A stretch of 64,000 bases of DNA from Symsagittifera roscoffensis. Taxonomy: Eukaryota > Xenacoelomorpha > Acoela > Convolutidae. This document shows, in pieces, positions 22,984 to 33,301 of this stretch. A model generated the notes under the pieces. That model saw nothing but the letters and a program-made list of their open reading frames with translations, made no database searches and was not told the origin of the DNA. The DNA lies in assembly GCF_963678635.1 (NCBI RefSeq), contig NC_087064.1, positions 31,093,932-31,157,931 of the forward strand, read 5' to 3'. The position numbers were made by a program, and so were the translations under genes. Each line of letters begins with the position of its first letter. Position 1 is the first letter of the stretch.

Positions 22984-23993
22984 ATTCCTAATATAGAGTT
23001 GCGGTGATTTTTTCTTTCCTCATACTCTGGGTAAAAGAAAGGCAGAGGCATGGTATTTTCGTGTCCAGTCAACATCATGTTTGCACTAATTCCCGTGGTG
23101 GAGTGTTGTGTGCTTCCCAATATATCTTTCCAATCAGTCATGTATCTGGAACAATACACCCTCAATAACAACACCAGAGTCCGATTTTGCCTCTCCACTA
23201 AGCCGTTCGTCTGGGGGTGGTACGTCGTAGAATGAGCCTTAGCCACTTGAGAACGCATCATGAGCTCCTTAGTAAGTTCTCCTACAAAAGCTGTTCCATT
23301 GTCCAATTGGAACGTCATTGGACATCCATGCCTTGCTATCCACGTATTGGTCAGATGATTGCATGTCTCCTCTGGTGATGTAGTTATGCAAGGCACGGCC
23401 TCTGCATATTTCGTGATGTGATCGACCATCACCAGGACCTGAGTGTAGCCACTGTATGTCATAAATATCTTCTGGTGGTCAATCTGTACCACCTCATTGA
23501 ACTCAGATGACTCAATCGATTGTAATGGAAACCGCAGTTTCCTTGGATCCTTCACTTGTTTACATGACAGATATGCTGTATTCCACTTCTCGCATGCCTT
23601 CTTCTTCCCAGGCCATTCAAAGCGCTTCAAGATCCTGAATAGAAGTTCCGTTTGATAGAGTTGCGGCAATACTATCGCATTTTTTTTGTACAGGACTTTG
23701 TCCTCTTCTCTCCTTTTACAAGCCGCGATCCCGTCCTTGTTCACATATAACCTTCCCTGTTTCTGCATAAATTTTATTAAATATTGCCTTAGGATACGGT
23801 AACTGTCCTCCTCCAGATCTCCTTTGTCTGGTGCCCCGTTTTCGATCCAGCTCTTCAAGTTGCTCGTCATACCGTCGTTTCTTTGCGCTCTTAGTAGGTC
23901 CGAGAGTCTGTATCTTGCCTTCAAATTTGTCTTGATGACCCTCAATTGACTATTCAGCTCATCGGGTTGATATGCGTCATCTTCCATCTTCAC
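22980..23993 (-). pseudogene. Integrase of C, zinc-binding HH lost, DDE kept
   Basis: Open for 337 codons. The catalytic triad is readable: D in QIDHQKI, D in FQLDNGTAF and E in GLVERQNRTL. The zinc-binding part is damaged: the segment with the two His (SHDQMGH in A) is deleted so that LLF runs into RILKRFEWPG, and the first Cys of the CC pair is Tyr (TAYLSC). The stop at 22980 falls just after PEYEERKNH. Not functional as it stands. Confidence 0.8.
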
Positions 23994-24008
23994 GCACCAG
24001 ATTTTCGC

Positions 24009-24691
24009 CTATGGCTCTGTCTCTTGTCTGAACGGTTGAAGGTCAGTCCTGACGGCTTCCTTTTGCGGTAACAAGCTCATCGAACGTTTCGATTTCGCTT
24101 TTGTTTTCAGATCATCCGCTGCGTTATCAAAGACTCTTTCACTGGGTACCAAGTAGCGATCACTGTCAGAGTCTTGATATACTTCCCTGTCCAAGTCTCT
24201 TGCTCGAGTCTCCACTAGTAACGTGTGGGTCGCTAACTCTGACAATTCTGATCCTGTGCTCGAATTCCTGTCTGAGTAGGTACCGATTTCTGAATTCGTC
24301 GAGATGTTGTCAACAAATGAGTCTGCCACGGAGCACGTCTCCACGACAGGTTCCGACCTGTACGTTTTGCTCATCCATCCAAACTCCGCGGACAAAATTT
24401 TATCTTCCAGGTCTTGTTCCTCTACACGGCCATTCCCTTCAACACACGACTCCCCGGACAAACTTTTTATTCCGGGTTTTGTTCATTAACTGGACAACTT
24501 TCTTCGACGTCCTTCTCCCCGCACAAACTTTCTTGCTCCGGGTTTTCTTCAACTTCTCCCCATTTCTGATTGGGATCCTCAAAGGTGACAGTCTTCCTTT
24601 GTGTTACGATCTCTTTTTCTTTTTGTTTATATGATGTCCTCATCAAAACTCTCTGAGGAATCGAGAATACTAGTTGCTGAACTACCGTCCT
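24009..24691 (-). pseudogene. Acidic linker between RNase H and integrase, C
   Basis: 24461-24009 is open with DREVYQDSDSDRYLVPSERV, matching A and B. 24691-24462 is frameshifted but keeps, at DNA level, CTCCCCGGACAA (24450-24461; sense TTGTCCGGGGAG) and two decayed relatives near 24385 and 24516. Confidence 0.7.
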
Positions 24692-25533
24692 TCAATCCCT
24701 TTCGTTTTCCTTGTGTTGGCGCCTTGATGGCTTGATCCTTACTTTCTCACTGACTGTCAGCGATGCCATGGCTGCTGCCAGTTCTGTATCATCCCTAGTA
24801 TATTCTCCCTCCAACAATCCACCCAGCATCCGCATCACTTGTGGTGTGACCTGCACCGTTTTATCCAGTAATGAGAGGCTGTTTATGTTCATACGAGAGA
24901 GTTCCTGTTGGACCAGGTTCGATCGTAGCAACAGATTCAAAGGTACCGGGTCCTCCTTCGATAAGATCTTTATTTCTGCTGCCTCCTCCACAAGTAACTC
25001 GGGTTGTCTTGGAATTGGTTGTCTAGACTCGTCCAACCATCTCGTCAAGGGAAGCGCTTCATAAATTTCTCTGTTAAGAAACGAGAAGCCTTCCTTAATT
25101 TCCGCCTTATTGGCTTGCTTCGGCGCTAGTCTTTTGTAAAACTCAGTCTTCTTGTCGAGGCTGTCAGCATTTTGGTGTTTGTCACGCATCCTGTGCTCGA
25201 TGATCATATGGTAGCCATCTAACCTGACTATCCACCGACGAATATAACTCTGGTTCATCGAGTACGTATTCAGCCGGGATAACGCTCTGTTGCCCACGCA
25301 TAACTTAAAGGGAGCGCTCCCCAAGTATGCGCGGTAATTCTCCACGAACGTGACTACCTCAAACTTTTCTGCTTTTGGTGCACCATAATTCATTTCAGTG
25401 TTCTACCATTCCATTCTTGCTCCTTATAAAGTATTACTGAGATGGCTACTTCCGAAGCCTCAGTGTCGAGAACGTACATACCTGGCACTGGCCCTTCGCA
25501 CAGTTTCCGCTTTTTTCTCGAAAGCTGCTTGAG
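24692..25533 (-). pseudogene. RNase H C-terminal half of C, with the join to A
   Basis: Open from 25393: MNYGAPKAEKFEVVTFVENY, IIEHRMRDKHQNAD, then YEALPLTRWLDESRQPIPRQ with no stop, unlike A and B, which have TGA there. Upstream to about 25533 the sequence still matches RNase H at DNA level. There it meets the gag of A head to head. Confidence 0.8.
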
Positions 25534-26263
25534 CTTGGAGACATTCCTTACAAAGTTATCCAGAACCAATGAACGCAGTGAGAAGTCCAGAAGAGTCTTT
25601 AAGAAACCAAGATGCTATAAAGACGAATCTGATGGCTGTATTGATACCTGGATAGAGGTAATGAAGCTGCATTTCGAGGAAGAGGACTTGTCGGAGAGAC
25701 AGGAATGCAGTGCGCTCACCAGCAACTTGGAAGGGACAGCCCTAAACTGTGCCATGGCCAAGAAGCAATATCAGCGTGACACAGCTGAGAAAATTTTCGA
25801 GATCTTGCTAAACCGTTTCGGATCAGGGGTGCAGGGGCACCAAGCGATGATGCGCTTCGAGAAACGGAGGCAACGAGAAGATGAAACGATAGACAAGTTT
25901 CTCGATGACTTGGAAATGCTGAGAAGACACAGCCAACCGGATGAGTCAAACCGAAGGATGAACCTGGCCGTAGCCACAAAATTCATCGATGGTGTGAAGA
26001 ATGATGAAATTCGAACGATGCTAGCAACGCATTACACACCACTATCAACCAATGCGCCAACACCAGAGGAGTTGAGGCTCAAGTCAAAAGAGTATCTTTT
26101 GTTGAAACCTCCTTCAAGATCTGGATACGACAAGAACAATTATGGCAATTTTAACAACGGACCAGCAAACCAAGGGAGCAATTGGTACAAACCGAGGGAT
26201 GATATGGACAAGAGACGCTTACAAACAAGCTTACAAACAAGGCATGAAAGCAATAGGCTTTAG
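25533..26263 (+). pseudogene. gag capsid-like region of A
   Basis: Matches Gag of B from about residue 570: FKKPRCYKDESDGCIDTWIE, LTSNLEGTALNCAMAKKQ, FEILLNRFGSGVQGHQAMMR, the general pattern of the retrotransposon-gag capsid family (Pfam Retrotrans_gag type). The frame opens at 25442, but its first 30 codons are antisense C. At 26214 the reading frame leaves Gag: the first CCHC knuckle present in B is deleted. Confidence 0.85.
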
Positions 26264-26600
26264 CCTCGAGGACGAAGACGCTTACAAACCAGCTTACAAA
26301 CAAGGCATGAAAGCAATAGGCTTTAGCCTCGAGGACGAAGATGCGTCAGAATTGGACCATGAGGATTTCATGAGAGGAGCAATTGCGAAATTTGGCCCGA
26401 GGTGTTTCTTTTGCAACTTGGAAGGTCATTTTAAATCAGATTGTCCGCAATTCTGGGATGCAGTGGCAGACATCAAGCATCAAAGACATGAAGAAGCTTT
26501 GTCAGGAGTGAAAACCAGCAAGGCTCGACTTTTGAGTGAAGCAGAGGCACGCAGAAAGGATAAACCTCAAGAGCTGGCGGCAAAAAAATGCAAGCGGTAA
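26214..26600 (+). pseudogene. Gag zinc-knuckle region of A with 63-bp tandem duplication
   Basis: Open in the frame starting 26142. The 63-bp unit (26217-26279 and 26280-26342) repeats the segment encoding QGMKAIGFSLEDEDA. The second knuckle CFFCNLEGHFKSDC (CX2CX4HX4C) is intact at about 26407-26448. The first knuckle is missing. Ends at 26600, and the true frame continues from 26588. Confidence 0.8.
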
Positions 26601-27691
26601 CAGAGGAGACACGTGAACCGGAACCAGCTACTGCGGCTGATGACTTCAAGATCGATTATAGGGCAGCCGCGAGGGATGCTCTAAATAGGGTGCAGCAGGA
26701 ACTGGTGACGAAAGAGATCGAACAAAAAGTGAGACTTGAACTGGAGAATGAGATACTTCAGGAGCAACTGAATACCTTCGAAGCGACGGAGTTCGAAGAA
26801 ACTAAAGCACCAAACAGTTTGAGCATGAAACTTAATGTGATCTCCGGTCAGAGGTTCGGCATGGTACCGCAAGGAAGCAAGATACAGTCGATAATCTCAG
26901 TGGCTGGACATCAGGTGATCAGAAATCTGAGTGAACCATCCGAGTTCACTTTGATGCATTTGGACACATATGCGGATTATCTGAGGCAGGTGGAGCCACG
27001 CACCGAGTCGAGAGCCGTGCGAGCACTACTAACGACGGGTGGCCCTCGCATGAAGAAACTTCATGGACGCTACCTAGAGGTCTATGGGCCGTATCAAGTG
27101 ATGCTGAACGTGGATGGAATCAGTATCTACACCAGGACTTATGTAACAACAGATGATGACCAAATGGGGCAAATCTATTTGGGTGAAGAGGAACTCAAAG
27201 TCCGCAGGATAGGCCATGACGCCATGATGGAACAAGACGCAGTACACATTGGGTATGAAGCAGATGTGACCGCACATCTGCTCGACACCAACGGAACAAA
27301 AATCGGAGTCACAGGGTCAATAAAAACTTGGGAAAGAATGGGCTTCACGCGGGAAGATCTAATTCCAACGAATCTCCGACTGGCCGCCGCCAATCGAGGA
27401 GCTATCTACGTAGCCGGAAGAACACCAATAACGGTCCTCCACATGGGAGGACGGGATCTTTGGATGAGCTTCCTGGTGGTAGAGAATTTGGACGACGCCG
27501 ACCAATTCATCTTGGGCAGAGTTTTTGTCAGGAATTTTGACGTGATGATTGACTTGAACAACGGTCTGATACGGATTAGAAACCCGGACCGGAAGTATGT
27601 TAATAGACCAATTAATAGGATAATAACAGACGAAAACAAGGTACCAAAAAGTAAAACTACAACCAGGACAAGCTGTGGTAGCAATTTTTAG
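26588..27691 (+). pseudogene. Gag C-terminus and aspartic protease of A, active site deleted
   Basis: Gag C-terminal coiled coil (about 40-75) and the protease region are in one frame, so no gag-pro frameshift is needed. In the protease the sequence passes from IGVTG to IKTWERMG; B has LLDTGAVVSVMP between them. A 36-bp in-frame loss at about 27315 has removed the catalytic DTG. The later ILGRVFVRNFDV block remains. A further small deletion near 27640 ends the frame early. No protease activity is possible from this copy. Confidence 0.85.
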
Positions 27692-28445
27692 AATGAGAAA
27701 TTTGAATTCGTTAAGTGATAGTAAACAGGTTTGCTTAGTACCGAATCCAAGTAGTCAGAGTTCGGTGATTTTAGGCCGGAGCTTCTCGGTAACGCGAAAC
27801 GGACTGTGTGTCAGTGTGTTGTTGAACACACTGGACACCACGGTTTCAATCCAGCGTGGAAAGAAGCTTGGCTACACTTTGCCGATGAGGACCGACTATG
27901 AGGAGACACAAAACTTGAAGGAATATAGTGTGAAAAAATGTCCTTATCATGCCAATAAAGATAAAATTTTAAAGAGGATTAATGAATTAAAATCTATTCA
28001 TAAATTGTTTTCAATGAAATCCGAAACGGACGACGGCTTATCAAGCTGCTCGAATTTTCCGGAACGCCCCTCGTCATATGAACTAGAATCTGACAAACCG
28101 GTTTTGCCAGAGATAGAACATTTAAGAGGGAAAATAGGTGAGGGAGATTTCGAAAAATTGCGGGACCTCCTAAATCGGAACGCAGATGTATTTTCAAAAC
28201 ATAAGGCGGATATCGGTTGCTGTAATTTCGTCGAACACGAAATCGAACTAGAAGAGGTCGCCGTTCCCCATAGGGAAGGCGCAAGGCGAATGACGCCACA
28301 CAAATCGGAAGCGTGCCGAGCGGAAATAGAAATGTTGCTTGAATACGACATGATAGAACCCTCGAAATCGCCATGGGCTTGCGGGGTAGTAATGGCGATA
28401 AGAAAGGGGGGCAGCTTAGATTTTGTTGCGACTTTCGTTACTTGA
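27675..28445 (+). pseudogene. Protease C-terminus to RT start of A
   Basis: Continues the pol frame after the small deletion: VAIFRMRNLNSLSDSKQVCL, then a linker and the pre-RT segment LNRNADVFSKHKADIGCC and MTPHKSEACRAEIEML, ending in the first RT block SKSPWACGVVMA. A one-base loss at about 28405 shifts the frame; RT continues from 28373 in the next frame. Confidence 0.8.
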
Positions 28446-29638
28446 ACGCGGTAACGATAAAAGATGCGTACCCGATACCGCGAATAGACGAGAGCCTATC
28501 TAAGCTTGGTGATGCCAAGTTCTTCACCACATTGGACTTGGGTTCTGCATTTTGGCAGGTCCCGCTGCGGAAGAAGGACAGAGAGAAAACCGGATTCGCG
28601 TGCGAATTGGGATTGTACCAGTGGAAGAGGATGCCCTTCGGCTGGTGCAATGCAACGGCCACTTTTCAAAGACTGATGGCTCAGGCTTTGACGAGAGTGA
28701 CCAAGAAGTACGGGAATCTCGTGATGTGTTACGTGGATGACGTAGTCATAGCGACACCGACCCTGGAAGACCACATTGATAGGCTCGATGAGGTCTCTGC
28801 ATGCATGAAAAGAGCAGGATTGAAGTGCAAACCATCGAAATGTGAAATCCTTAGGGATTCGATAAAGTACCTGGGAAGAATGGTGGATAGGCATGGTGTG
28901 AGGCCGGACCCGGAAGCAGTGGAGGCATTGATGACATGGAAAGCTCCCAGAACAGACACACAGCTCCTGAGCTTCCTAGGGTTTGCCAATTACTACCGGG
29001 AATTCATAAAACGATATGCGGACAAGGTGTATCCGATGCAGAAGCTGATGCGCAACAAGGGGAAAAAGTTCGAATGGAACGGTGAGGCAAAGGCTGCTTT
29101 CGAGAACATAAAGCGGGAACTGTGCGAAGCGCCAGTGCTGGGCATGCCTACAGAAAAGGGCATGTATGTTCTTTACACAGACGCATCAGTAGTGGCCATC
29201 TCAGGAATCTTACATCAAGAGCAAGAATGGAACGGAAGAACAGTTCTCCGCCCCATTGCATACGGCAGCAAGGTCTTGAGTGACACAGAGATGAAATACG
29301 GCGCACCAAAGGCAGAAATGTTTGCAGTAGTCACCTTCGTGGAAAAGTACCGTGCATACTTGGGGAGCGCTCCCTTCAAGTTACGCGTGGACAACAGAGC
29401 GTTATCCTGGTTGAAGACCTTCTCGATGGATCAGAGCTATATTGGTAGATGGATAGTAAGATTGGATGGCTAGCATATGATAATCGAACATAGGATGCGT
29501 GATAAACACCAGAATGCTGACAACCTCAGCAAGAAAACTGAGTTCTATGAAAGATTGGAGCAGAAGCAGGCCAATCAGGCGGAAATAAAGGAGGGATTCT
29601 CGTTTTTGGACAAAGAAACTTATGAAGCGCTTCCCTGA
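28373..29638 (+). pseudogene. Reverse transcriptase and RNase H of A
   Basis: Gypsy-type RT with all core blocks: FCCDFRYLNAVT, LDLGSAFWQVPL (residues 54-65), MPFGWCNATATFQ and the catalytic YVDD (120-123; 28730-28741). The thumb GFANYYREFI leads into RNase H with YTDAS (268-272) and YGSKVLSDTEMKYGAPKAE. The open frame ends at 29473 where Tyr (TAC in B) is TAG; RNase H then continues to a TGA at 29636-29638 that B shares and C does not. The RT core is the best preserved in the window. Confidence 0.88.
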
Positions 29639-29647
29639 ACGAGATGG

Positions 29648-31714
29648 TTGGATAAGTCTGGACATCCAATTCCAGGGCATCCTGAGTTACCTGTAGAGAA
29701 AGCAGCCGAGATAAAGATCCTATCCAAGGAGGACCCGGTCCCCTTGGATCTGTTGCTGCGCTCAAACCTGATCCAGCAAGAACTCTCTCGCATGAACATA
29801 AACAGCCTCTCATTATTCGATAAAACGGTGCAGGTCACACCGCAAGTGATGTGGATGCTGGGTGGATTGTTAGAAAGAGAAGTGACCAGAGATGACCCCG
29901 AGTGGACAGCCTCAGTGGCATCGCTAAAAGTTAGGGAGAAGGTGAAGATCATGCCGTCCAGACGACAACACGAAGAGAACGAGAGGGATTGTAGGACAAT
30001 AGTTCAGCAACTAGTATCCTCAATACCCCACGAGATTTTGACCAGTACTTCTTACGGACAGAAAGAGCAGGGGGGCAGCAAGCGAAAGAAAACCGTCACC
30101 TTTATGGACCAGGATAAGGAAGGTGAAAAGGTAGAACAAAACCTGCTGCATAACTATTTGTCCGGGGAGACGAATGATGAGAAGAACCAGCGATCACAAG
30201 ATCAACACCCGGGACAAGAAAATTTGTCCGGGGAGTCTGAGATAGACGAGAGAATTCCTGATGAGAAACAGGACCTAGAGAACAAGGTTTTGTCCGGGGA
30301 GTTCAGATGGATGCGAAGAAGGCACAGACATGATCTGGAGGAGCGTGCAGTCTCCAGCACAACCTCTTCGACGGATGACGATTCCCGAAACTCGGGAATG
30401 GACACCTATTCAGACAGGACCTCGAGCTCGGGATCAGAACTGTCAGAACTAGCGATACACACGCTACTAGTGGAAACTCGGGCAAGGGACCTGGACAGAG
30501 AGGTGTACCAGGATCCTGACAGCGATCGCTACCTTATACCAAGCGAAAGAGTCTTTGACAACGCAGCGGATGACTTGGAGACAATAGCGGTATGGAATTG
30601 TTCGATAAGCCTGTTGCCGCAGAAAGAGGTAGTCAGGACTGATCTTCTGCCGTTCAAACAAGAAACACAGCCGTTGGCGAAGATTTGGTGCGTTAAGATG
30701 GAAGAAGACACAAACCAGCCCAACGAGCTGAATAGTCAGTTGAGGGTCATGAAAACGTACTTAAAGGCGAGATACAGACTCTCGGACCTTCTAAGGGCGC
30801 AGAGAAATGATCGCATGACAAGCAACCTGAAAAGGTGGATCGAGAATGGTTCTCCGGATAAAGGGGACCTCGAGGAAGATAGTTATCGCATCCTGAGACA
30901 ATACTTCATGCAGAAGGAAGGGAGGTTATATTTGAACAAGGACGGGATTGTGACTTGCAGTAGAAGGGAGGAAGACAGAGTCCTATACAAGTATAACGCG
31001 ATAGTGTTACCGCAACTCTATCAGACAGAACTATTATTCAGGTCACATGATCAGATGGGCCATCAGGGGATCGAAAAAGTATATCAGAGGATCCTGAAGC
31101 GCTTTGAGTGGCCTGGAATGAAAAAGGCATGCGAGAAGTGGGTAACAGCATGTCTGTCAGGCCAGCAGGTCAAAGATCCAAGGAAGTTGCGATTTCCTTT
31201 ACAGTCGATCGAGTCGTCTGAATTCAACGAGGTGGTGCAGATAGATCACCAAAAGATATGCATGACAGACAATGGTCATAATCAGGTGCTGGTCATGATA
31301 GATCATTTTACGAAGTATGCAGAGGCCGTGCCCTGCATAACTGCCTCGGCGGAAGAGACATGCGACCACCTGATCAATACGTGGATAGCAAGACATGGCT
31401 GTCCGATGACGTTTCAATCGGATAATGGAACAGCTTTCGTAGGAGAGCTTACGAAAGAGCTTATGAGACGCTCACGGGTCGCTCAGGCTCACTCCACGAC
31501 ATACCACCCTCAGACGAATGGCTTAGTGGAAAGACAGAATAGGACGTTAGTGTCGATGCTGAGAGTATATTGTTCCAGGTACATGACCGATTGGGACAGA
31601 TACCTTCCACAGGTGATGGGAGCATATAACAGCACGCAACACTCCACCACTGGAGTCAGTCCACACATGATGCTAACTGGACACGAAAAGTCCTTACCCT
31701 TAACCTTCTTCTAA
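29648..31714 (+). CDS. Acidic linker and integrase of A, 688 codons open
   Basis: Residues 1-340 are a charged, probably disordered linker with three LSGE repeats (171-174, 193-196, 216-219). Integrase follows: zinc-binding HX4H (467, 472) and the first Cys of CX2C (502), but the second Cys is Gly (505), then the DDE core D533, D592, E628 (35 residues between the last two). The frame is the same as RNase H upstream and macro downstream. It opens with TTG after a stop, so no real start is implied. TAC to TAA ends it at 31714, just inside TFF-PEYEGKK. Confidence 0.87.
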   Translation: MDKSGHPIPGHPELPVEKAAEIKILSKEDPVPLDLLLRSNLIQQELSRMNINSLSLFDKTVQVTPQVMWMLGGLLEREVTRDDPEWTASVASLKVREKVKIMPSRRQHEENERDCRTIVQQLVSSIPHEILTSTSYGQKEQGGSKRKKTVTFMDQDKEGEKVEQNLLHNYLSGETNDEKNQRSQDQHPGQENLSGESEIDERIPDEKQDLENKVLSGEFRWMRRRHRHDLEERAVSSTTSSTDDDSRNSGMDTYSDRTSSSGSELSELAIHTLLVETRARDLDREVYQDPDSDRYLIPSERVFDNAADDLETIAVWNCSISLLPQKEVVRTDLLPFKQETQPLAKIWCVKMEEDTNQPNELNSQLRVMKTYLKARYRLSDLLRAQRNDRMTSNLKRWIENGSPDKGDLEEDSYRILRQYFMQKEGRLYLNKDGIVTCSRREEDRVLYKYNAIVLPQLYQTELLFRSHDQMGHQGIEKVYQRILKRFEWPGMKKACEKWVTACLSGQQVKDPRKLRFPLQSIESSEFNEVVQIDHQKICMTDNGHNQVLVMIDHFTKYAEAVPCITASAEETCDHLINTWIARHGCPMTFQSDNGTAFVGELTKELMRRSRVAQAHSTTYHPQTNGLVERQNRTLVSMLRVYCSRYMTDWDRYLPQVMGAYNSTQHSTTGVSPHMMLTGHEKSLPLTFF
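30158..30301 (+). repeat. Three internal polypurine-like motifs TTGTCCGGGGAG
   Basis: Exact 12-mers at 30158-30169, 30224-30235 and 30290-30301, in phase with the coding frame as Leu-Ser-Gly-Glu. The same core TGTCCGGGGAG is the polypurine tract before the 3' LTR (38993-39003). Copies in B at 53060-53049 and 53126-53115, a decayed one at 53192-53181, and one in C at 24461-24450. Confidence 0.7.
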
Positions 31715-31753
31715 CCAGAGTATGAGGGAAAGAAAACGTCCCCACAGGTCTAC

Positions 31754-33301
31754 GTGAGGGATGTGATCAGACGCCAACAGGAGTTGTACGATTTGTGTAG
31801 ACGAAATACTCAGCAGGCACAGGCAAGGCAGAGGAAAAGATTCGACAAGAAAGCAGCTAGTGCAAAGGCTTACTCGGTGGGAGACTACGTATGGGTATTT
31901 CAGAAGGTTATACCACCGAAAGGGAAGAAAAAGCTCCTAAAGAAGTGGAGGGGACCCTTCATGATTACAGAGGTGCACCAGGAGGGACGCTTTTATAGAC
32001 TGAGTACTGGCCGAGCCGCCCACTACGAGAACATCAAGCCACACAATCCATCGACAGAAGACTGGTATATACCTGCAGATATGGAAGAAGGGGATTATCT
32101 AATGATGAATCCTGCTTGTGAGGTCAATGAAAAGGGCACCAGGGAGAAGAACGAAGTCGTAGAGGAAGGTACGGATACACCGCTGGACCTGGATCCAAAC
32201 GAGCAGATCGAAGCGGACGATGAAACATTACCCTACGCAGAGGAAGATCGGCAGGATCCCGAACAGATAGAGGTCCCCAAGAACTTAGAACCGGATCTTC
32301 CGTTCACGATACAGACTCGTCAGAAGGACGGGAGGAGACCAAGAAAGAAATACAATCCTTACGGTGACGACTTTGTAGTGGATAGGATAGATCTGAAGAA
32401 GATAGTGGAGGAAGTAGTGGGTCTAGAGGAAATAACCGTGTCACAAGACATTGACATAGTCGATGATCACGATGATGAGTGGGTTGACGACTGGTCGAAA
32501 CCCGAGGTAGAATTCGACGACGAGCAACAGCAGTCATATGAACAAGACTTGACGAACCTGCGTGTCTTAGAGTGGCTGAATGAAACAACCTCGGATCCTG
32601 AGGAGACCAGTGTCACGATTGAAGACGTAGATCGTGAAAGCATGAAATACATCAAGACCGAACGAGATGATCCTTCCTGGGCTGCCCGCCTCATTCCAGC
32701 TTCTAACCTCGACTTGATACCCGGTATGCGATCGACGGGGACGTCGATGGATATTTTTGTCCGGGGAGTGGGGGTAGGACTTACCCACACTGAAAACCTG
32801 ATAATAAAAAAATTAAGAGTAGCAAGAGAAACAGGAGACTTAGAAGCAGAAACAGGCGAAGAACCTAAAGAACCTGACATAGGCAGGGTAGTTGAGTCAT
32901 ATTTTAACTTACCAAATGAATATTCAAGTAACATAATACTAACAGACAGTGATTTTATACTCACAAATAGAACATGCGCGATAGCAGTCACGGCAGACAT
33001 GAGTTTTAGGACAGCGTTAGCGGCAGATTTTAAGAGAGAATATAAAAACATAGAGTTCCTGTGGAAGCAACGACCAGGAGTAGGGGGCGTAGCAGCCTTA
33101 CCTCCGGCGGCGTCGCAGATACCGGGAAAATACTTATGCTTCCTGGTAACGAGGGCGACGGAGAAGCAGCACGTGGACCCAGAGAACCTAGTCTTGTCCT
33201 TGACGAGGCTGAGGTACTTCCTTGTGGAAATGGACGTGAAGGAGCTCTCGCTTCCAGTGTACGATCCAAACAGAGGAAGACTGCATCGTGATATTCTCTG
33301 A
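31754..33301 (+). CDS. Integrase C-terminus and macro domain of A
   Basis: Residues 40-90 form the SH3-like integrase C-terminus (AYSVGDYVWVFQKVIPPKG). Residues 95-300 are an acidic spacer. Residues about 391-515 look like a macro domain of the Poa1/OARD1 kind: an ILTDSDFILTNRTCAIA strand, the AVTADMSFRTALAADFKREY helix at the place of the usual adenine and ribose loop, then YLCFLVTR, a long helix (ENLVLSLTRLRYFLVEM) and the KELSLPVYDPNRGRL loop. A small deletion near 33285 truncates the end; B keeps it. Such domains bind or remove ADP-ribose; activity here is not shown. The Gly-rich loop is atypical. Confidence 0.75.
   Translation: MRDVIRRQQELYDLCRRNTQQAQARQRKRFDKKAASAKAYSVGDYVWVFQKVIPPKGKKKLLKKWRGPFMITEVHQEGRFYRLSTGRAAHYENIKPHNPSTEDWYIPADMEEGDYLMMNPACEVNEKGTREKNEVVEEGTDTPLDLDPNEQIEADDETLPYAEEDRQDPEQIEVPKNLEPDLPFTIQTRQKDGRRPRKKYNPYGDDFVVDRIDLKKIVEEVVGLEEITVSQDIDIVDDHDDEWVDDWSKPEVEFDDEQQQSYEQDLTNLRVLEWLNETTSDPEETSVTIEDVDRESMKYIKTERDDPSWAARLIPASNLDLIPGMRSTGTSMDIFVRGVGVGLTHTENLIIKKLRVARETGDLEAETGEEPKEPDIGRVVESYFNLPNEYSSNIILTDSDFILTNRTCAIAVTADMSFRTALAADFKREYKNIEFLWKQRPGVGGVAALPPAASQIPGKYLCFLVTRATEKQHVDPENLVLSLTRLRYFLVEMDVKELSLPVYDPNRGRLHRDIL
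32757..32768 (+). promoter_or_regulatory. Fourth internal polypurine-like motif, in a different reading frame
   Basis: TTGTCCGGGGAG followed by TGGGGGTAGG. Here it is read as Phe-Val-Arg-Gly-Val, not Leu-Ser-Gly-Glu, so its identity to the other motifs is not explained by protein coding. Decayed versions: B 51115-51104 and C 21970-21959. Confidence 0.6.

Larger units (their letters stand above)
8459..25533 (-). mobile_element. Element C, old antisense Ty3/gypsy-type copy, truncated at RNase H
   Basis: Read on the minus strand from about 25533: the second half of RNase H, linker, integrase, macro domain, the gap with the acceptor-like site, ORFX, 3' UTR and the first 171 bp of the 3' LTR (8629-8459), where D is inserted. 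Gag, protease and RT are lost at the head-to-head join with A. It is the most decayed of the long copies, with dozens of stops and frameshifts, but it keeps codons that A and B have lost, such as an open LPLTRW after RNase H. The 3' UTR contains the 1770-bp tandem duplication. Confidence 0.8.

Noticed and set aside
26588-27691. Programmed frameshift between gag and protease
   Set aside because: B has them in different frames, but A has both in one frame and B shows an 11-base loss at the border, so it is a mutation.
31754-32200. Chromodomain after integrase
   Set aside because: The segment fits the SH3-like integrase C-terminus followed by acidic low complexity; no aromatic cage pattern is seen.
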